Shown here one piece after another: positions 10,670 through 22,200 of a stretch of DNA of 64,000 nt (positions within the stretch are counted from its first letter, which is position 1; each line of letters begins with the position of its first letter). Location: NCBI RefSeq assembly GCF_021155775.2, contig NC_060237.1, positions 15,150,970 to 15,214,969 of the forward strand. Direction: 5' to 3'. Position numbers and translations under genes: made by a program. Source of the DNA: Neodiprion pinetum (Eukaryota > Arthropoda > Insecta > Hymenoptera > Diprionidae). The notes under the pieces were generated by a model. The model did no database searches. It worked only from the letters and a program-made list of their open reading frames with translations, and was not told the DNA's origin.

Positions 10670-12106
10670 TTGATGTTCGGAACCAACTATGCGGACTTCA
10701 TATCGACAGACCACGCTTGTATCAAGGGTATACCGGCCCAACTTGCCGACGAGAATATCGTTGATCGGAAAATGGTAATGAGGCCTCGTCCGCGAATATT
10801 CCATATCATTGAATCTAAGCACAATAGTCGACGTATTTTCACCCTAGTATTGAAAACAAAAGGCTCAGATGAAAGCAACCTATACGATATCTTCAAGCTA
10901 TTGTCCAAACTGAAAACGGCTTTAGCCTAAACAACTCTTAAGTCTCTTGCCCTCCCGATAACCGATGATAGTTTAGACGCTCTCGATCCTCGCGTTATCC
11001 GAAAACTTTTATCCTATATTTGCGTAGACTTAGAAATTCAAATCGTGCTTTGTCCAAACAAGACGAATGTTTACGAAAAGAAATAATCAGAGAATGCCAC
11101 GAATCGTCAGTCGGCGGTCATCGAGGTGTCACTCCAATACATAATCGCATTAGACAAAAGTATTTTTGGCCCTGTATGAAAGAACAAATCCAAGATTCCA
11201 TAAGAACTTGCGAGAGTGGCCAAAGGAAAAAATTGGTCAGAGTAAAAACCAAATTGCGAATGATGATAACGGACACGCCTGCCGATGCATTCGACAAAGT
11301 TGCATTAGATATCGTTGGACCTCCACCCCTCACTAAATCGAACAACAAATATCTCTTGACGATACAATGCAATTTGACAAAATTCCTGGACGCCATCCTT
11401 TAACCTGATGCCACCGCCAAAACTATAGGTGCAGCGTTCGCAAAAGAATACATCACACGTTACGGTGCTCCGCGAGCAATATTTATAGACCAAGGACAGA
11501 ATTTTATGTGCACAGTCATCAAACAACTTTGTAAACTTTTCAAAATCAAGCGAATACGAACCACAGCTTACCGCCCACAGTCTAACGGATCGCTGCAACG
11601 CAGTCACTTTGTTCTCACCGAGCACATGAAACACTACACGGATGCTGGTAAAGACTGGGACGATTACATCCGCTTTGCAATTTTTCGTTATAACACCGCG
11701 GGACAAAAAGGTACTAACTTCACCCCCCATCAGCCAATTTTTGGCTCTCAAGTCAGACTCCCAACAGATGCGAACCCTGCCAGCGCGTATACCCGTTCCC
11801 ACGAGTCCTTCCTTCTAGATTTAATCGATAATCTACCCAGCATACAAAAACACGCCGCGTCCAACCTTCAACAGGCAAAGCATAGTTCCAAGTCGTATTA
11901 GGACCGTAATTCAAAAGCCAAAATTTCAAAGCAGGTCAAAAGGTCTATCTACTAAATGAAACCCGATACAAATTCGACGACCACTATAAAGGAGTGTATA
12001 CGATTAAACGTATGGCTGACAATATCAACGCCGAAATTTGGATTTCCCCCCGAAAAACTAAAATCTTCCATCTCAATAAATCGAAATTGGCACACTTAAC
12101 CGACTA
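10670..12106 (+). pseudogene. Integrase of gypsy A, catalytic Glu lost
   Basis: An 86-codon frame (10670-10930) of unknown fold precedes the integrase. From 11040 the HHCC zinc domain reads HESSVGGHRGV then IRQKYFWPCM, but its CxxC is damaged (CESGQ). The catalytic core has D in ALDIVGPPPL and D in FIDQGQNF, while the expected glutamate is glutamine (NGSLQRSH). A TAA at 11401 interrupts the core, and another stop ends the frame at 11901. The C-terminal domain (GVYTIKRM, WISPRKTKIFHLNKSKL) is readable to about 12100. It would join element cDNA to the host chromosome in functional relatives. Confidence 0.85.
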
Positions 12107-12124
12107 ATTGACCTGGACCGACAC

Positions 12125-12364
12125 TTGAACGAATACGAACTTGACCTGTCGAGCTTAGTAGACGCTATGCTATTCTCTCAAAAAGATATCATCTACCTTA
12201 ACATTCTATCACCAGAACAAATTGTTTCCAGCCTTGAACGTATCCCTCACCCGCACCTAGAAATAATAACATTTCCCGATGACCTGATTCCTCGCTCTTC
12301 GTCGCTGTTCCGGATCCAATCGGAGATTGAAATGACGGAACTAGGCATATTTAAGCCGCGTTAA
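12125..12364 (+). pseudogene. Short Env-like remnant at the env position of gypsy A
   Basis: A 79-codon frame follows integrase directly. The stretch LVDAMLFSQKDIIYLNILS with PEQIVSSLERI resembles the conserved segment of baculovirus-F-like envelope proteins of insect errantiviruses (an L-x-LLF-x-K-x-II / L-T/S-P pattern). Only this piece is present; no signal peptide, fusion peptide or transmembrane anchor follows, and the downstream sequence is non-coding. Position and pattern support an env remnant, but the segment is short and the call is tentative. Confidence 0.4.
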
Positions 12365-12563
12365 TTGCTCCTCGAGCGAAGCCTTAACGATAGCTCCGAA
12401 CCACTCAAAGTCTGGCGCTAAGCCCTCCGCTATTGGCAATCATATTCTCTCATTGTCTCATTCTGCCCGTAATAATCTGCAGCCATAATATAATCGTCAG
12501 CATGTTGCACAAGTTTCGTTTATAATATCCATAGTATCTATCATATACACCACCACATACTGA

Positions 12564-12808
12564 AGATGTCATTTAGAAAAAAATTTGTATTCAAATGTGT
12601 ACTAACCCACTTAAACGCGCACTAATATCTAGGCGCTAGATTTTAAGACTTTTTTTTTGTAATATTTTGTAAGTGAGTCAGTACGATAAGATGTCATTTA
12701 GAAATTTTTTTTTCATTCAAATGTATACTAACCCACGCAAGCGCGCACTAACATCTAGGCGCTAGATCTCAAGACTTTTCTCTGTAATATTCTGTAAGTG
12801 AGTCAGTA
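12564..12808. repeat. Two-copy 125-bp tandem repeat
   Basis: The unit starting AGATGTCATTTAG at 12564 repeats at 12689. Both copies carry ACTAACCCAC, CGCGCACTAAYATCTAGGCGC and TAAGTGAGTCAGTACG. It lies between the Env-like remnant and the 3' LTR of element A. Confidence 0.85.
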
Positions 12809-13798
12809 CGTTTCATGGCATTCCACTTCCTTCAAAACTCATAAATTAGCAGATTCTTCTCTAACCTGTGGCTAGCTTGCCTTCTATATCCCGCTAAACT
12901 CGGCAGATCCATCCTAGTATCACGAACGCCGCATATTCATACCCGAATATATCATTATAACTATGTCAATAACTATTAATATCGCTTTAGAGACAAGAAA
13001 GCACAGCTTTGAATTCATTAGTGAATTCATAATTATTCATTTCACGAAACAGTTCGTGGCACGACCAAAGCGCAACGGCGTAGTTGACCGTCAGCAACGT
13101 CAGCGTCTCCACACCCGCCAGATCTCGGGTGTAACCAACACCGGGATGAAGCGAGCGCGGGATCACGCGCTTCAGAAATGATCGTCGCGAGGCGAACCTT
13201 TGTTCTAAATCGTGAAATCAGCAAAAACCTTGCTCGCTGTCCGACGCTCCAAGGGCTGTCGGACGAGCGAGCGAAGTTAGTCCCGTTAGAGACAGGATCC
13301 TTCAAAGCTGTCTAGTATAGAGTTATCAGTCTTAGGTCTCCGACAATTAGAGGGAGAATTCCTCTAAGTCTACACGCGGTGATCAAAGCGTCTCGCGTCG
13401 CGACGTCAGCCTTTCGAAGTTAGACAATAAGTGCTCAAAGGTGCGCCACGAATCTAATCAAGTTGTGTAGTAATAAGAATAGTGATAATTAAGAGTGAGT
13501 GAGACATCAGAAACCACCAAAGGGAGAGTAGGTGTACATTAAGATGAGAAAAACCATTGTAAGCTTCCTCGTCTCGCATTTTCTCTCGATTGCCATATCA
13601 TTTTGCATTGTTATCATTAAAAGCTTGCCTTCCATAAAACATTCTTGTACAATAATATTGAAATCCTCCAATCCATTTCACAAGGATCGTCCTGTAGAGG
13701 GCGATCGCCAACTTACCCACGGAAAAATTAAATATAAACCTCTACGGTTACCTAGAGGGTCAAGTCGTCGCGTGCGAGACCGCTCCGCACGTGACACT
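12809..13798. other. Non-coding 3' region of gypsy A
   Basis: No gene was seen. A purine tract AAAGGGAGAG at about 13519-13528 followed by TAGGTGTACATT could be a polypurine tract and would place the real 3' LTR start near 13530. The 5' copy has no counterpart to 13530-13798. Confidence 0.35.
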
Positions 13799-14087
13799 AG
13801 CGCTCAAGCAAGACACCTATCCCTTCAAACCAAAACCACACCTTTTTCCCTCGACTGACTCCTTCCCGTTAACTACTTGATAATAATAAACAATCATATA
13901 CTTCAAATCGTTCACCTTCCCTCAAAACCGATCCCTTTCTATTCCATTTACTTCCTGCAATGGGAGTACTAGCACGCGAGTGCATAGTCGACGTGGATGG
14001 ACCCTATAATAGCCAAATAACACCTTGACTGGGCGTGGAGTGAGCTCTGATTAACGCTCATCCGAGCCTACGCATTTTACCCCGTAA
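13799..14087 (+). repeat. 3' LTR-like copy of gypsy element A
   Basis: Direct-repeat partner of 5371-5659 over 289 bp. Similarity starts at AGCGCTCAAGCAA and ends at ACCCCGTAA. The substitutional divergence between the copies is obvious by eye, indicating an old insertion. Confidence 0.75.
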
Positions 14088-14246
14088 TATGTAAATCAAA
14101 TGGGAAAAAAGTTTTCTGAAAACTTTTTTTCATTTTCTGGAAACTTTGTCTCATTTGCCGAAAACTTTTGTCGTGGTAAACGAATAAATATGAATAATTA
14201 GTCGATATAATAATGATAATAATAATACTAATAATAATAATAATTA

Positions 14247-15705
14247 TTGGAGATGCACAAGAATAACAACGATATACCTCAGGTGGTAGTCCCAGCACAG
14301 GGGAAATCCGCCCTGAGTTCCGATCGGGTGAAAGCCCCGGTGGCTCATGGCAGCGGCATGGATTCTGAGGGCCGCAAATTGTGCAAAGACCAGGTGACGA
14401 AGACGGCAACAAAGACAGCAGACACGAAAACTCGAACAGCGGACAGGACGACACTGGAACTTCAACGACGAGATAGGACGGACAGCGTGTCGAGCACGGG
14501 CAGCGGAGCAAGTTGCGCTTCCGCTGTATCCACGATCGGCACAAAGACACGAATCACGGACGATATGGACCTGACGGACGTATTGTTACTGATTCACAGT
14601 ACGGCGACAAGGATGGCCGAGGCAGCGGCCATCCAAAAAAACATGAGTATGTCCGTCAAACTGGGCATCGAGACTATTCTCGAGGGTGCCGACGTTGCGC
14701 ATAACAGGCGCGCTAAAGAAGCCCCGGAGGACCACAAGACGGACAACGAGACGACGGAGACGGACGTTGAGACTGACCAACGGACACAAAACACTCCGCG
14801 GACGAAACGGAAACGGAAGGCGACTGGAATCACTCCGGAATCCTCTCAGAAGAGGGCAACGGTTGCGGAACCAGTCGCTGACTGGCAGACAGTGACAAGG
14901 ACAAGAAAGAAAAAGAAGAAACGGAAGACGCGGACGGACGGGACGAACGCGACGACAGACACGACAGCCGGGGCTGAGGGGCGCAGAGCGGCTCCCAAAC
15001 ATTGGGGGACGGCGGTGCTCGTCAAACCCGGGAACGACACGACGTACTCCGACATCGTCAGGAAGATACGGACCACGGTCGACCCTGCGAAGAGTCATGT
15101 TGAAGTGACGACTCTCAGGAAGACGAAGAATGGTCTGTGTCTTCTGAAGATGAAGACAGACGCCAACGGACGAGACGACTTCCGACGCAGGCAACGTCAG
15201 GACCGGGACCTCCAGGGTTCAACTGTAGATCATGAATCTTGACTGTGTCACGACCAGACACGACGTGATACAGGCACTGCGACGAGAGACGGGACGAGAC
15301 GCGGACTTTGGGGTCCACATCTTCGGCCCGAACCGGGCGGAGCAGTTTATGGCCGTATGCGACCTGAAGTCGCAGGAAGCCAGAGCGCTGCTCGGCCGGG
15401 GACGGATCGGGATTGGATGGGTAGCTTGCCGCGTCCGACCACGACTGACGGTGACGAAATGCCACAAGTGCCTGGGATACGGGCACACTAAGGCAAAATG
15501 TAAAAATACAGACCGGACGAAGTGCTGCAGGAAATGTGGCGAGACAGGACATTACGCCACGGACTGTAAGAACAGACCGGCGTGCCCACTGTGCGCCGAG
15601 GCGGGACACGGCGATGCGGCGCATCTCGCGGGCTCCGGGAGGTGCGCGGTGTACCGGGTTGTGCTGGAGGAGTGCAAGAAGCAGGCCGGAAGACGGACAG
15701 GATAG
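14247..15705 (+). pseudogene. LINE ORF1 (gag-like, CCHC knuckles), frameshifted
   Basis: The first frame (14247-15242) is rich in Thr, Asp, Lys and Arg and includes a basic run TRKKKKKRKTR. A frame change at about 15230-15240 leads into 15232-15705, where three CCHC-type knuckles follow: CHKCLGYGHTKAKC, CRKCGETGHYATDC and CPLCAEAGHGDAAH. ORF1 proteins of R1-clade LINEs coat the element RNA. The two frames overlap by a few bases, so a single indel probably separates them. The high GC content and CG-rich codons contrast with the AT-rich surroundings. Confidence 0.82.
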
Positions 15706-15710
15706 TTCAG

Positions 15711-18608
15711 GGCAACCTGAACCGTAGTAGGACAGCAGACATGCTACTACCACAGATAGCAGACGAACACGACGCCGACATTCTGATCCTGTGCGAGCCG
15801 TACAGGGTGCGACAAACACAGGATTGGATTACGAACGAGACCAAGACAGCGGCTATCTGGGTGAGGGGCGCTGCTCGAGCCCGGATAACCGCTCGTGACG
15901 TCGGGGACGACTACGTCTGGGCTAGGGTGGGCGCTGTCACTTACGTCAGCGTCCACCTGACCCCAAACTGCGCTGCAGCGGAGTTCCGGGCGAAGGTTGC
16001 GCTCCTCGAGGACGGACTCAGGGACCTGCCCGGGGACCTCGTGGTCGCGAGGGACCTCAACGCGAGGGCGGTCGAGTGGGGCATGACGGCAACGAACAGA
16101 CGCGGACGGCTGCTGCTGGAGATGGCCGCAAGGCTGGACCTAGTAGTGGCGAACACGGGAGACGTACCAACGTACAGACGGCCAGGATTTGGAGACTCCA
16201 TCCCGGACGTAACGATGACGACGGACAGAACTCTGCCACGGATAGGGCGGTGGCGGGTGCTCGAGGGCTACACGGCCAGCGATCATCAGCACATCGCCTT
16301 CGAAGTAGCAGGAGAGACAAGGACGACACGGACGAGGACCCGGCACCCCCCGCGGTGAAACGTAGACAAACTCGACGTACTGAAGTTCTCGGCGAAGCTG
16401 GCGGCAGCGCCGGCCCCAACTACCGACGTCCCTCCAGAGCTGACTGGCCGGCAAAGGGCGGAAAGAATAGCGGACGAGACGGCCAAACTGACGACGCGGC
16501 TGTGCGACAGCACAATGCCAAAACGACGGTACGGACGTAACAGACCACCACAATACTGGTGGACGGACGAGATAGCCGAGCTGCGGAAGAGTTGCCTGGC
16601 AAAACGACGACGGGTTACGAGGACTGGAGGGAGATCCGAAAGGGAAACCCTTCAGGCCGAGTACAAGACTGAACGGAAACGACTGACGTACGCCATCAGA
16701 GACAGCAAGACGCGATGCTGGAAGAAGCTCTGCGAGGAGTTGGACCGCGACCCCTGGGGTGCCGATTACAAGATTGTGACCGGTAGGCTGGGGGCCCGGA
16801 TCCCGCCAGAACTCAAAGATGCTGAAACCGCACGACGGATCGTCGACGGACTGTTCCCGACGCACCCGACGCGTACGGACGCGACAGACGACGACGAGAC
16901 GGCGGCGCCCCCCGTCTTCACCGCCGAGGAGCTCGTCGAAGCGACCAAAGCGATGAAGAGGGGTAAGGCCCCAGGACCGGACGGGGTACCGGCGGAGGTT
17001 CTTCGGCTGATGGCGAGCCTGAGGCCGGAGATACTCCTCGACCTCTACAACACGTGCCTTACGACAGGGACATTCAGCGACAGGTGGAAGGTGGCGAGGC
17101 TGGTCCTTATCCCAAAGGGTAAGGGTGACCTCAGCACGCCGTCGGCCTACCAGCCGCTGAGCTTACTGGACACGACAGGGAAACTGTACGAACAGCTTCT
17201 GCGACCACGACTTCCGGACGCGATACAGGACGGCGGAGGCCTCTCTGACCAGCAGTTCGGCTTCCGGAGGGGTCGATCAACGATTGGAGCGATCCAAGAG
17301 GTAGTTGACTCCTTCCGGTCGACAGATAGACATTGCCACGCTGTGCGACCCGTCGCGCTGCTGGTGACACTTGACGTTAAGAACGCCTTCAATTTGGCCA
17401 GGTGAGTGGATATCCTAGGGTCGCTGAGAGGCGACTTCGGTGTCCCGCCTTACTTGCTCCGAGTTGTTGAAGACTACCTTCGGAACAGACGACTGACGTA
17501 CGAAACGACCGAAGGCCAAGTGACGCGACAGATTACCGCGGGGGTCGCTCAAGGTTCCATACCAGGACCCGACTTTTGGAACGGGATATATGACAGCCTG
17601 CTCAGACTGGAGCTCCCACTCGGCGTTTGCCTGGTCGCTTACGCTGACGACGTGGCGGCAGTGATAGTCGAACGAACTCTAGATCTGGCACAATACGCAC
17701 TGAACCAGGCAATGAGACGAGTCGGACGGTGGATGACTGACCACGGACTGCAACTCGCGACGGAAAAGACAGAACTGGTGCTTTTCACCAGGAGACGGAT
17801 ACCGACAACATCACGCATGACGGTCGGGACGGACGAGATCGAGATGACCTTCTGGCCTCACATACGACGAACGGCTCAGAAGGCGGCTGAAAGGATAGCA
17901 TCCCTAAGCCGCCTGATGGCAAACACGAACGGACCGAGACCGGGGAAACGGAGACTTCTGATGTCGACGGTGAACTCGATCCTCTTCTACGGTGCGGAGA
18001 TCTGGGCAGACTCCCTGAAGACTAAGAAATACTGTCACGCAATGACGACGGTACAGAGACGAAGCGCGTTGAGGATCGCTTGTTCCTATCGGACGGTCTC
18101 AGCACAGGCCGTTCTGGTGGTGGCAGGCGTGATTCCCATAGACCTTCTCGCGTTCGAGCGCAAGAGGGTCTACGGAAGAGACGCGGACGTGACCCGACGG
18201 GACGCGGCAACGACGGAAAGAGACGCGACGATACAGACGTGGCAGGAACGGTGGACGGAAGAAACAACGGGAAACTGGACGAGGCGATTCATTAAGGACC
18301 TGAGACCGTGGATCCAGAGGGGGTTTAGGGATGTGAATTTTTACGTCACCCAGCTTCTGACGGGCCACGGCTACTTCAGACGCTACCTACACAACCTGAA
18401 CCGAGTACGGACGCCCAACTGCACGTACTGCGGACACGAACGAGACGACGCGGAACACACGTTCTTCGAATGTGACCGCTGGACAGAACTGCGACAGAGA
18501 CTGGAGACGGTCGTGGGAGGCATCACTCCCGACAACATTGTCGGGGTGATGCTCCACAGCACAGAGACAATTCTACGACGTAATAACGCGGACGGCTGCC
18601 TGACGTAA
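15711..18608 (+). pseudogene. LINE ORF2: endonuclease and reverse transcriptase, with breaks
   Basis: The endonuclease frame reads NLNRSRTADMLL, ILILCEPYRV, HLTPNCAAAEFR, VARDLNARAVEW and YTASDHQHIAFEV up to a stop at 16356. This is the APE-type EN of R1 elements; VARDLNA replaces the usual G-D-x-N-A. A frame change then leads into the RT (16360-17402), with YWWTDEIAELRKSCL, GKAPGPDGVPAEVL and LVLIPKGKGDLSTPSAYQPL. A TGA at 17403-17405 interrupts it (LAR*VDIL). The same frame continues from 17406 with GVAQGSIPGPDFWN and the catalytic AYADDVAAVI. The C-terminus carries a zinc finger (CTYCGHERDDAEHTFFEC). Target-primed reverse transcription is the family role. Confidence 0.87.
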
Positions 18609-18826
18609 CGTAACTGACGGACTGCCTGCACGGGACGGACGGACGAACAGACTGACAAAACACACCGACAGAGCTCCCAGCTAGAAGTAATATTACCATA
18701 GTCCCTGGCTGGGAGCGTTGCACAGGAGGTGGCGGTTTAGTGGGTAAGCCACCCTGTAGTCCCACATCCGCGCTAGCCCGTATGACTGGCGCGAATCCGT
18801 AACTTGGATTCCGCAACTCCTCGAAG

Positions 18827-18936
18827 AAAAAAAAAAAAAAAAAAAAATTAAGAACAAAGATGGCGATGGCGATGGCGATGGCGATGGCGATGGCGATGGC
18901 GATGGCGATGGCGGTGGCGGTGGCGATGGCGATGGC

Positions 18937-18968
<32 letters not shown>

Positions 18969-19172
18969 TGGTAATGATGATGATAACGGTATTGACAATA
19001 TTAACAATGACAACTAGAGCAATTATAACAACGATAACAACCATAACAGCAATAACAACAATAACATCAATAACAACAATAATGACAATAATGACAATAA
19101 TGACTATAATGACATTAATAAAAATAAAAATAATAATAAAAATGACAATAAAAATGATAGTAATAATAAATA
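18827..19172. repeat. Poly(A), (GATGGC)n/(GGTGGC)n and (AAT/AAC)n low-complexity tract
   Basis: An A-run at about 18827-18847 is followed by hexamer repeats of GATGGC grading into GGTGGC (about 18858-18972), then 200 bp of degenerate AAT/AAC/GAC triplets. The long ORFs in this tract on both strands (Met-Ala and poly-Pro runs) are repeat artefacts. The A-run marks the LINE 3' end; the hexamer tract abuts it. Confidence 0.9.
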
Positions 19173-19299
19173 AATAATTGTCGAGTATATGAATTTACTT
19201 TTTAAAACTTTAGATTCATTCAACATCGTATTGATGGTGAAACGCTATCACCTCATTGTGGATCTATCGAGGCTTTAAACGCAGACATTCAGAACAGTT

Positions 19300-22200
19300 C
19301 TACGTCCATAGTTCTATCCTATAACTATTGGGGGGTTGCTGTAAACCCCCAAGGTACAGTGTCGGTCTGTCCAAGTATCAACCGCTGCATGTCATCTTGC
19401 CAACTCAGAGCTAATCTTTTTCGTATGATCGTGCTTACTTCGTGTTTTTACTGCGTATGAAACACTGGGGAAGGGTCAACTCTTGGGAAGCCTGCAGACA
19501 GTTCTTATAATCATCAAACGTGATGCTATTTATCGTTGAATTCTTTACACCCCTGGCACGCTTACTCACTTTTACACCATTGCCATATTTATATTTATAC
19601 AGCTTTACTCGCAGACCCACAAACTCGGTTTTAATTTCACCCTTCTTTTCATCCTTCATTAACCCCTGTCGTTTCTTATTTTTAAGAGCAATACCATACA
19701 CATTGTCGGGCTAATAGTCAGAAGTATCAAACATCGCATCCACATCACGTTTGATGATACCGTAGATGTTCGATACGTTGAATTGATAACCAAGGCTGTC
19801 TGTGTCATTGTACTTCAATTTAGCTTGATTGTTCGAAACGTAGATTCCAATATAATTATAGTGGAAATCGTAGAGAATGATTTTTGATAGATCTAGAATT
19901 GATGCACCTACGTAAATAGGTTTATCGAAGCGAACTTTGACACGATCCAATTCTACGTATAATAACTATATCCTCGTCAAATACGGTACAGCTACGAAAG
20001 TTTGGTCTGGCAATGAGCGTTCTCGCACCACCTCTTCCCTCCCATTTTGTGACCAATTTGACATTTTTGCGATTTCGTACATTCTTCATAGTCTTGCCAA
20101 ACTCCGCGTTATTCATGAGTTTATGAAATTTTTTCTTAAATTCGTTCCTAGACTGCTTGCGCATGTCGGTGTTGAGAATGATGTACGGCTCGATCTATGG
20201 AGATTGTGCAAACTTCAAAATTCTATGCACTTTCGTTAATTTCAATTCTAAACTCGAACACTGTTTCTAATTTCTATAGTGCAATACATACTTTGTCTTG
20301 GGGTGAAGGGTGGTCGCGAGTTTGGCTATTTCACTACCCGGAGGAGTGAAATCCTCGGGACAAAAAGGTAAATCTTTATGATACTCGTGAAGCTCTATAA
20401 GATATTCTAAATCCACCTCCAGAATGTAACCAAGCGGTGAATCGTCCGGATGGTTTATCATATCAACATACTCATACTCCCACTCGAACGAGTCGATTGG
20501 AAATGCACGCTCATAGCTGCACCGTACAGATCATTCACATCAAAATACATGAGGTATGACTCCGTTTTTTTTGGATCAAAATCTTCCTCCATGAACCTGT
20601 TATTGGCCCGAGCGTGTCAATTAGAGCACTGCGCTACGCCGCCTCGAATGGCTCTTTCAACGAATAATATCATTTCCGTGTCGTCTAAAAATTTTAAATT
20701 TACTTCCGTGTACTTGAGCATCGCGTCAAAAGCAAGTCCCGGCGCTGTGTAGTAGTGCAGCGAATCTAAATCATATGTTTCGAAGCAGCTGGCGCGGAAA
20801 TTTTCGAAAATATCTTTGAGCAGAAGAACATCCGTTTTCAAGTATAAATCCGAATACGCACCCAATGTCTCTAAATTGAATTCATCCCAAACAGTTTTTG
20901 CGTGCTCGTAATCAGTGTCTGAAATATTCGAATTGGTGAGTTGAGAGTCGCAATGCTTCTTTGCAGGTAGCTGAGTTTCATCGAGCTTCTCCCAACAATC
21001 GACGTATTCATAGGGAAAAACGGCTTTGCGGATCATTGTAGTATTTTGCATCACAGAGGTGCGAGTAGAAATGCTTCTTTGCAGGTAATCGCGGTTCATT
21101 GAGTTTCCCCCAACAATCGACGTATTCATAGGGAAAAACACCTTTGCGGGTCATCAAACTAAACTGAGTCGGGTTATTATAAAATTTGCGTGTTATATGT
21201 TTATCGGCATCGGCCAAATATGAGGAGAGTTTATCGATGCTGCTCACCATGAAACGAAAGAAATCGATAAATCTCAAGCTCATCATCGACCCTTCGATCC
21301 GCTTCGTGATGGATATATATTTCACCTTATTCATAGGTAGCAGATCAGTCTCGCCTTCGAAAGTTGAAGCGAGAGATTTTATCAAAAAGTGAGAATCGTA
21401 ACCGGTTGAATTGTGAAAAACTATGGGAATCGTTGCGGAGACTTTGAAATTTAAATTACACCGATTATGAGCGGGACCACGATATTTACCCGTGAAGTGA
21501 CAGTGATCGTAACACTTTTTCTCCTCGGGGGTAAACGGCTTTTCGCAAATATAACAATTCTCTGCGCGCATGTGACGATCGCGTTGCACTTGGGTAAGAG
21601 ACTTCATCGTAATTATGTTTTTGATGTCTCACTCTACTTGAATCGATAAGTCCTTAAGCCGTCGGACAAACCAATCTATACAATCGGCATCGCATCTACC
21701 GTGGACCTCTGATCAAGTTTCGTCGTACGAACAATGTACGTAGTATGCTGCACTGTGCGGGATATGCTTTTGAATTTTATGTGTTTTACGGTTTGAAACG
21801 TAATTCTGGAATTCATTAACCGGTACAGACTCTAATATACATTCGAGATCGGCGTAAACGAATAACGTGGCGGTACCTTTGTTTTGAAAATTGGAAAATG
21901 TTAAATCTCTAGACTTGGGAAATTCCATGGGCACTATATTTAACACAATGCAATCTTGGCGATGGTTGTCATAGGCGTGTTTCACGGTAAAGTGGCACAA
22001 GCATTTGTCACATAAAAATAGCTGACCATTGTAATCAGACAATTGTTTGCTCACCAATCGTGAAAGATCTTCAATCCAAGCAAAGTGAAATCTCGGTGCG
22101 AACTCGCCAGCCATATCGTCTTCCGAATTATTCTCAACCATTAGAAGATGAATCGTGTCAATGTTCTCGGTACTCAAATGATCACTTAAATAAATTGGCA

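Larger units (their letters stand above)
5371..14087 (+). mobile_element. Degenerate Ty3/gypsy (errantivirus-like) LTR element A
   Basis: Two diverged direct copies of a 289-bp LTR segment enclose, in order, a gag fragment, protease, RT, RNase H, a macro domain, a proline-rich spacer, integrase and a short Env-like remnant. The gene order PR-RT-RH-IN with an env-position ORF is that of insect errantiviruses (Metaviridae). Numerous stops, frameshifts and catalytic substitutions show it is long dead. The 5' UTR and first part of gag (5660-6231) contain no usable frame. Confidence 0.85.
14088..18850 (+). mobile_element. Degenerate R1-clade non-LTR retrotransposon
   Basis: A gag-like ORF1 with three zinc knuckles, an ORF2 with APE-type endonuclease and RT, a C-terminal zinc finger, and an A-rich end at about 18827-18847 define a LINE of the R1/I group. 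The 5' end is not sharply defined: (AAT)n-like DNA at 14200-14245 precedes ORF1. Frameshifts and one nonsense codon make it inactive. Confidence 0.85.

Noticed and set aside
12963..13305. ORFs on both strands before the 3' LTR of gypsy A
   Set aside because: Short, low-quality composition, no motif; probably non-coding.
14586..15819. Long minus-strand ORFs across the LINE
   Set aside because: GC-rich antisense shadows of ORF1/ORF2; the plus-strand frames carry the zinc knuckles and endonuclease.
18523..19177. Long ORFs with Met-Ala, Thr-Ala and poly-Pro runs on both strands
   Set aside because: They are translations of the GATGGC/GGTGGC and AAT microsatellite.
20610..20640. tRNA-like phrase (TTAGAGCACTGCGCTACG) in the PolB region
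   Set aside because: It is coding sequence for the conserved GGVAQCSN motif; no B box at the right distance.
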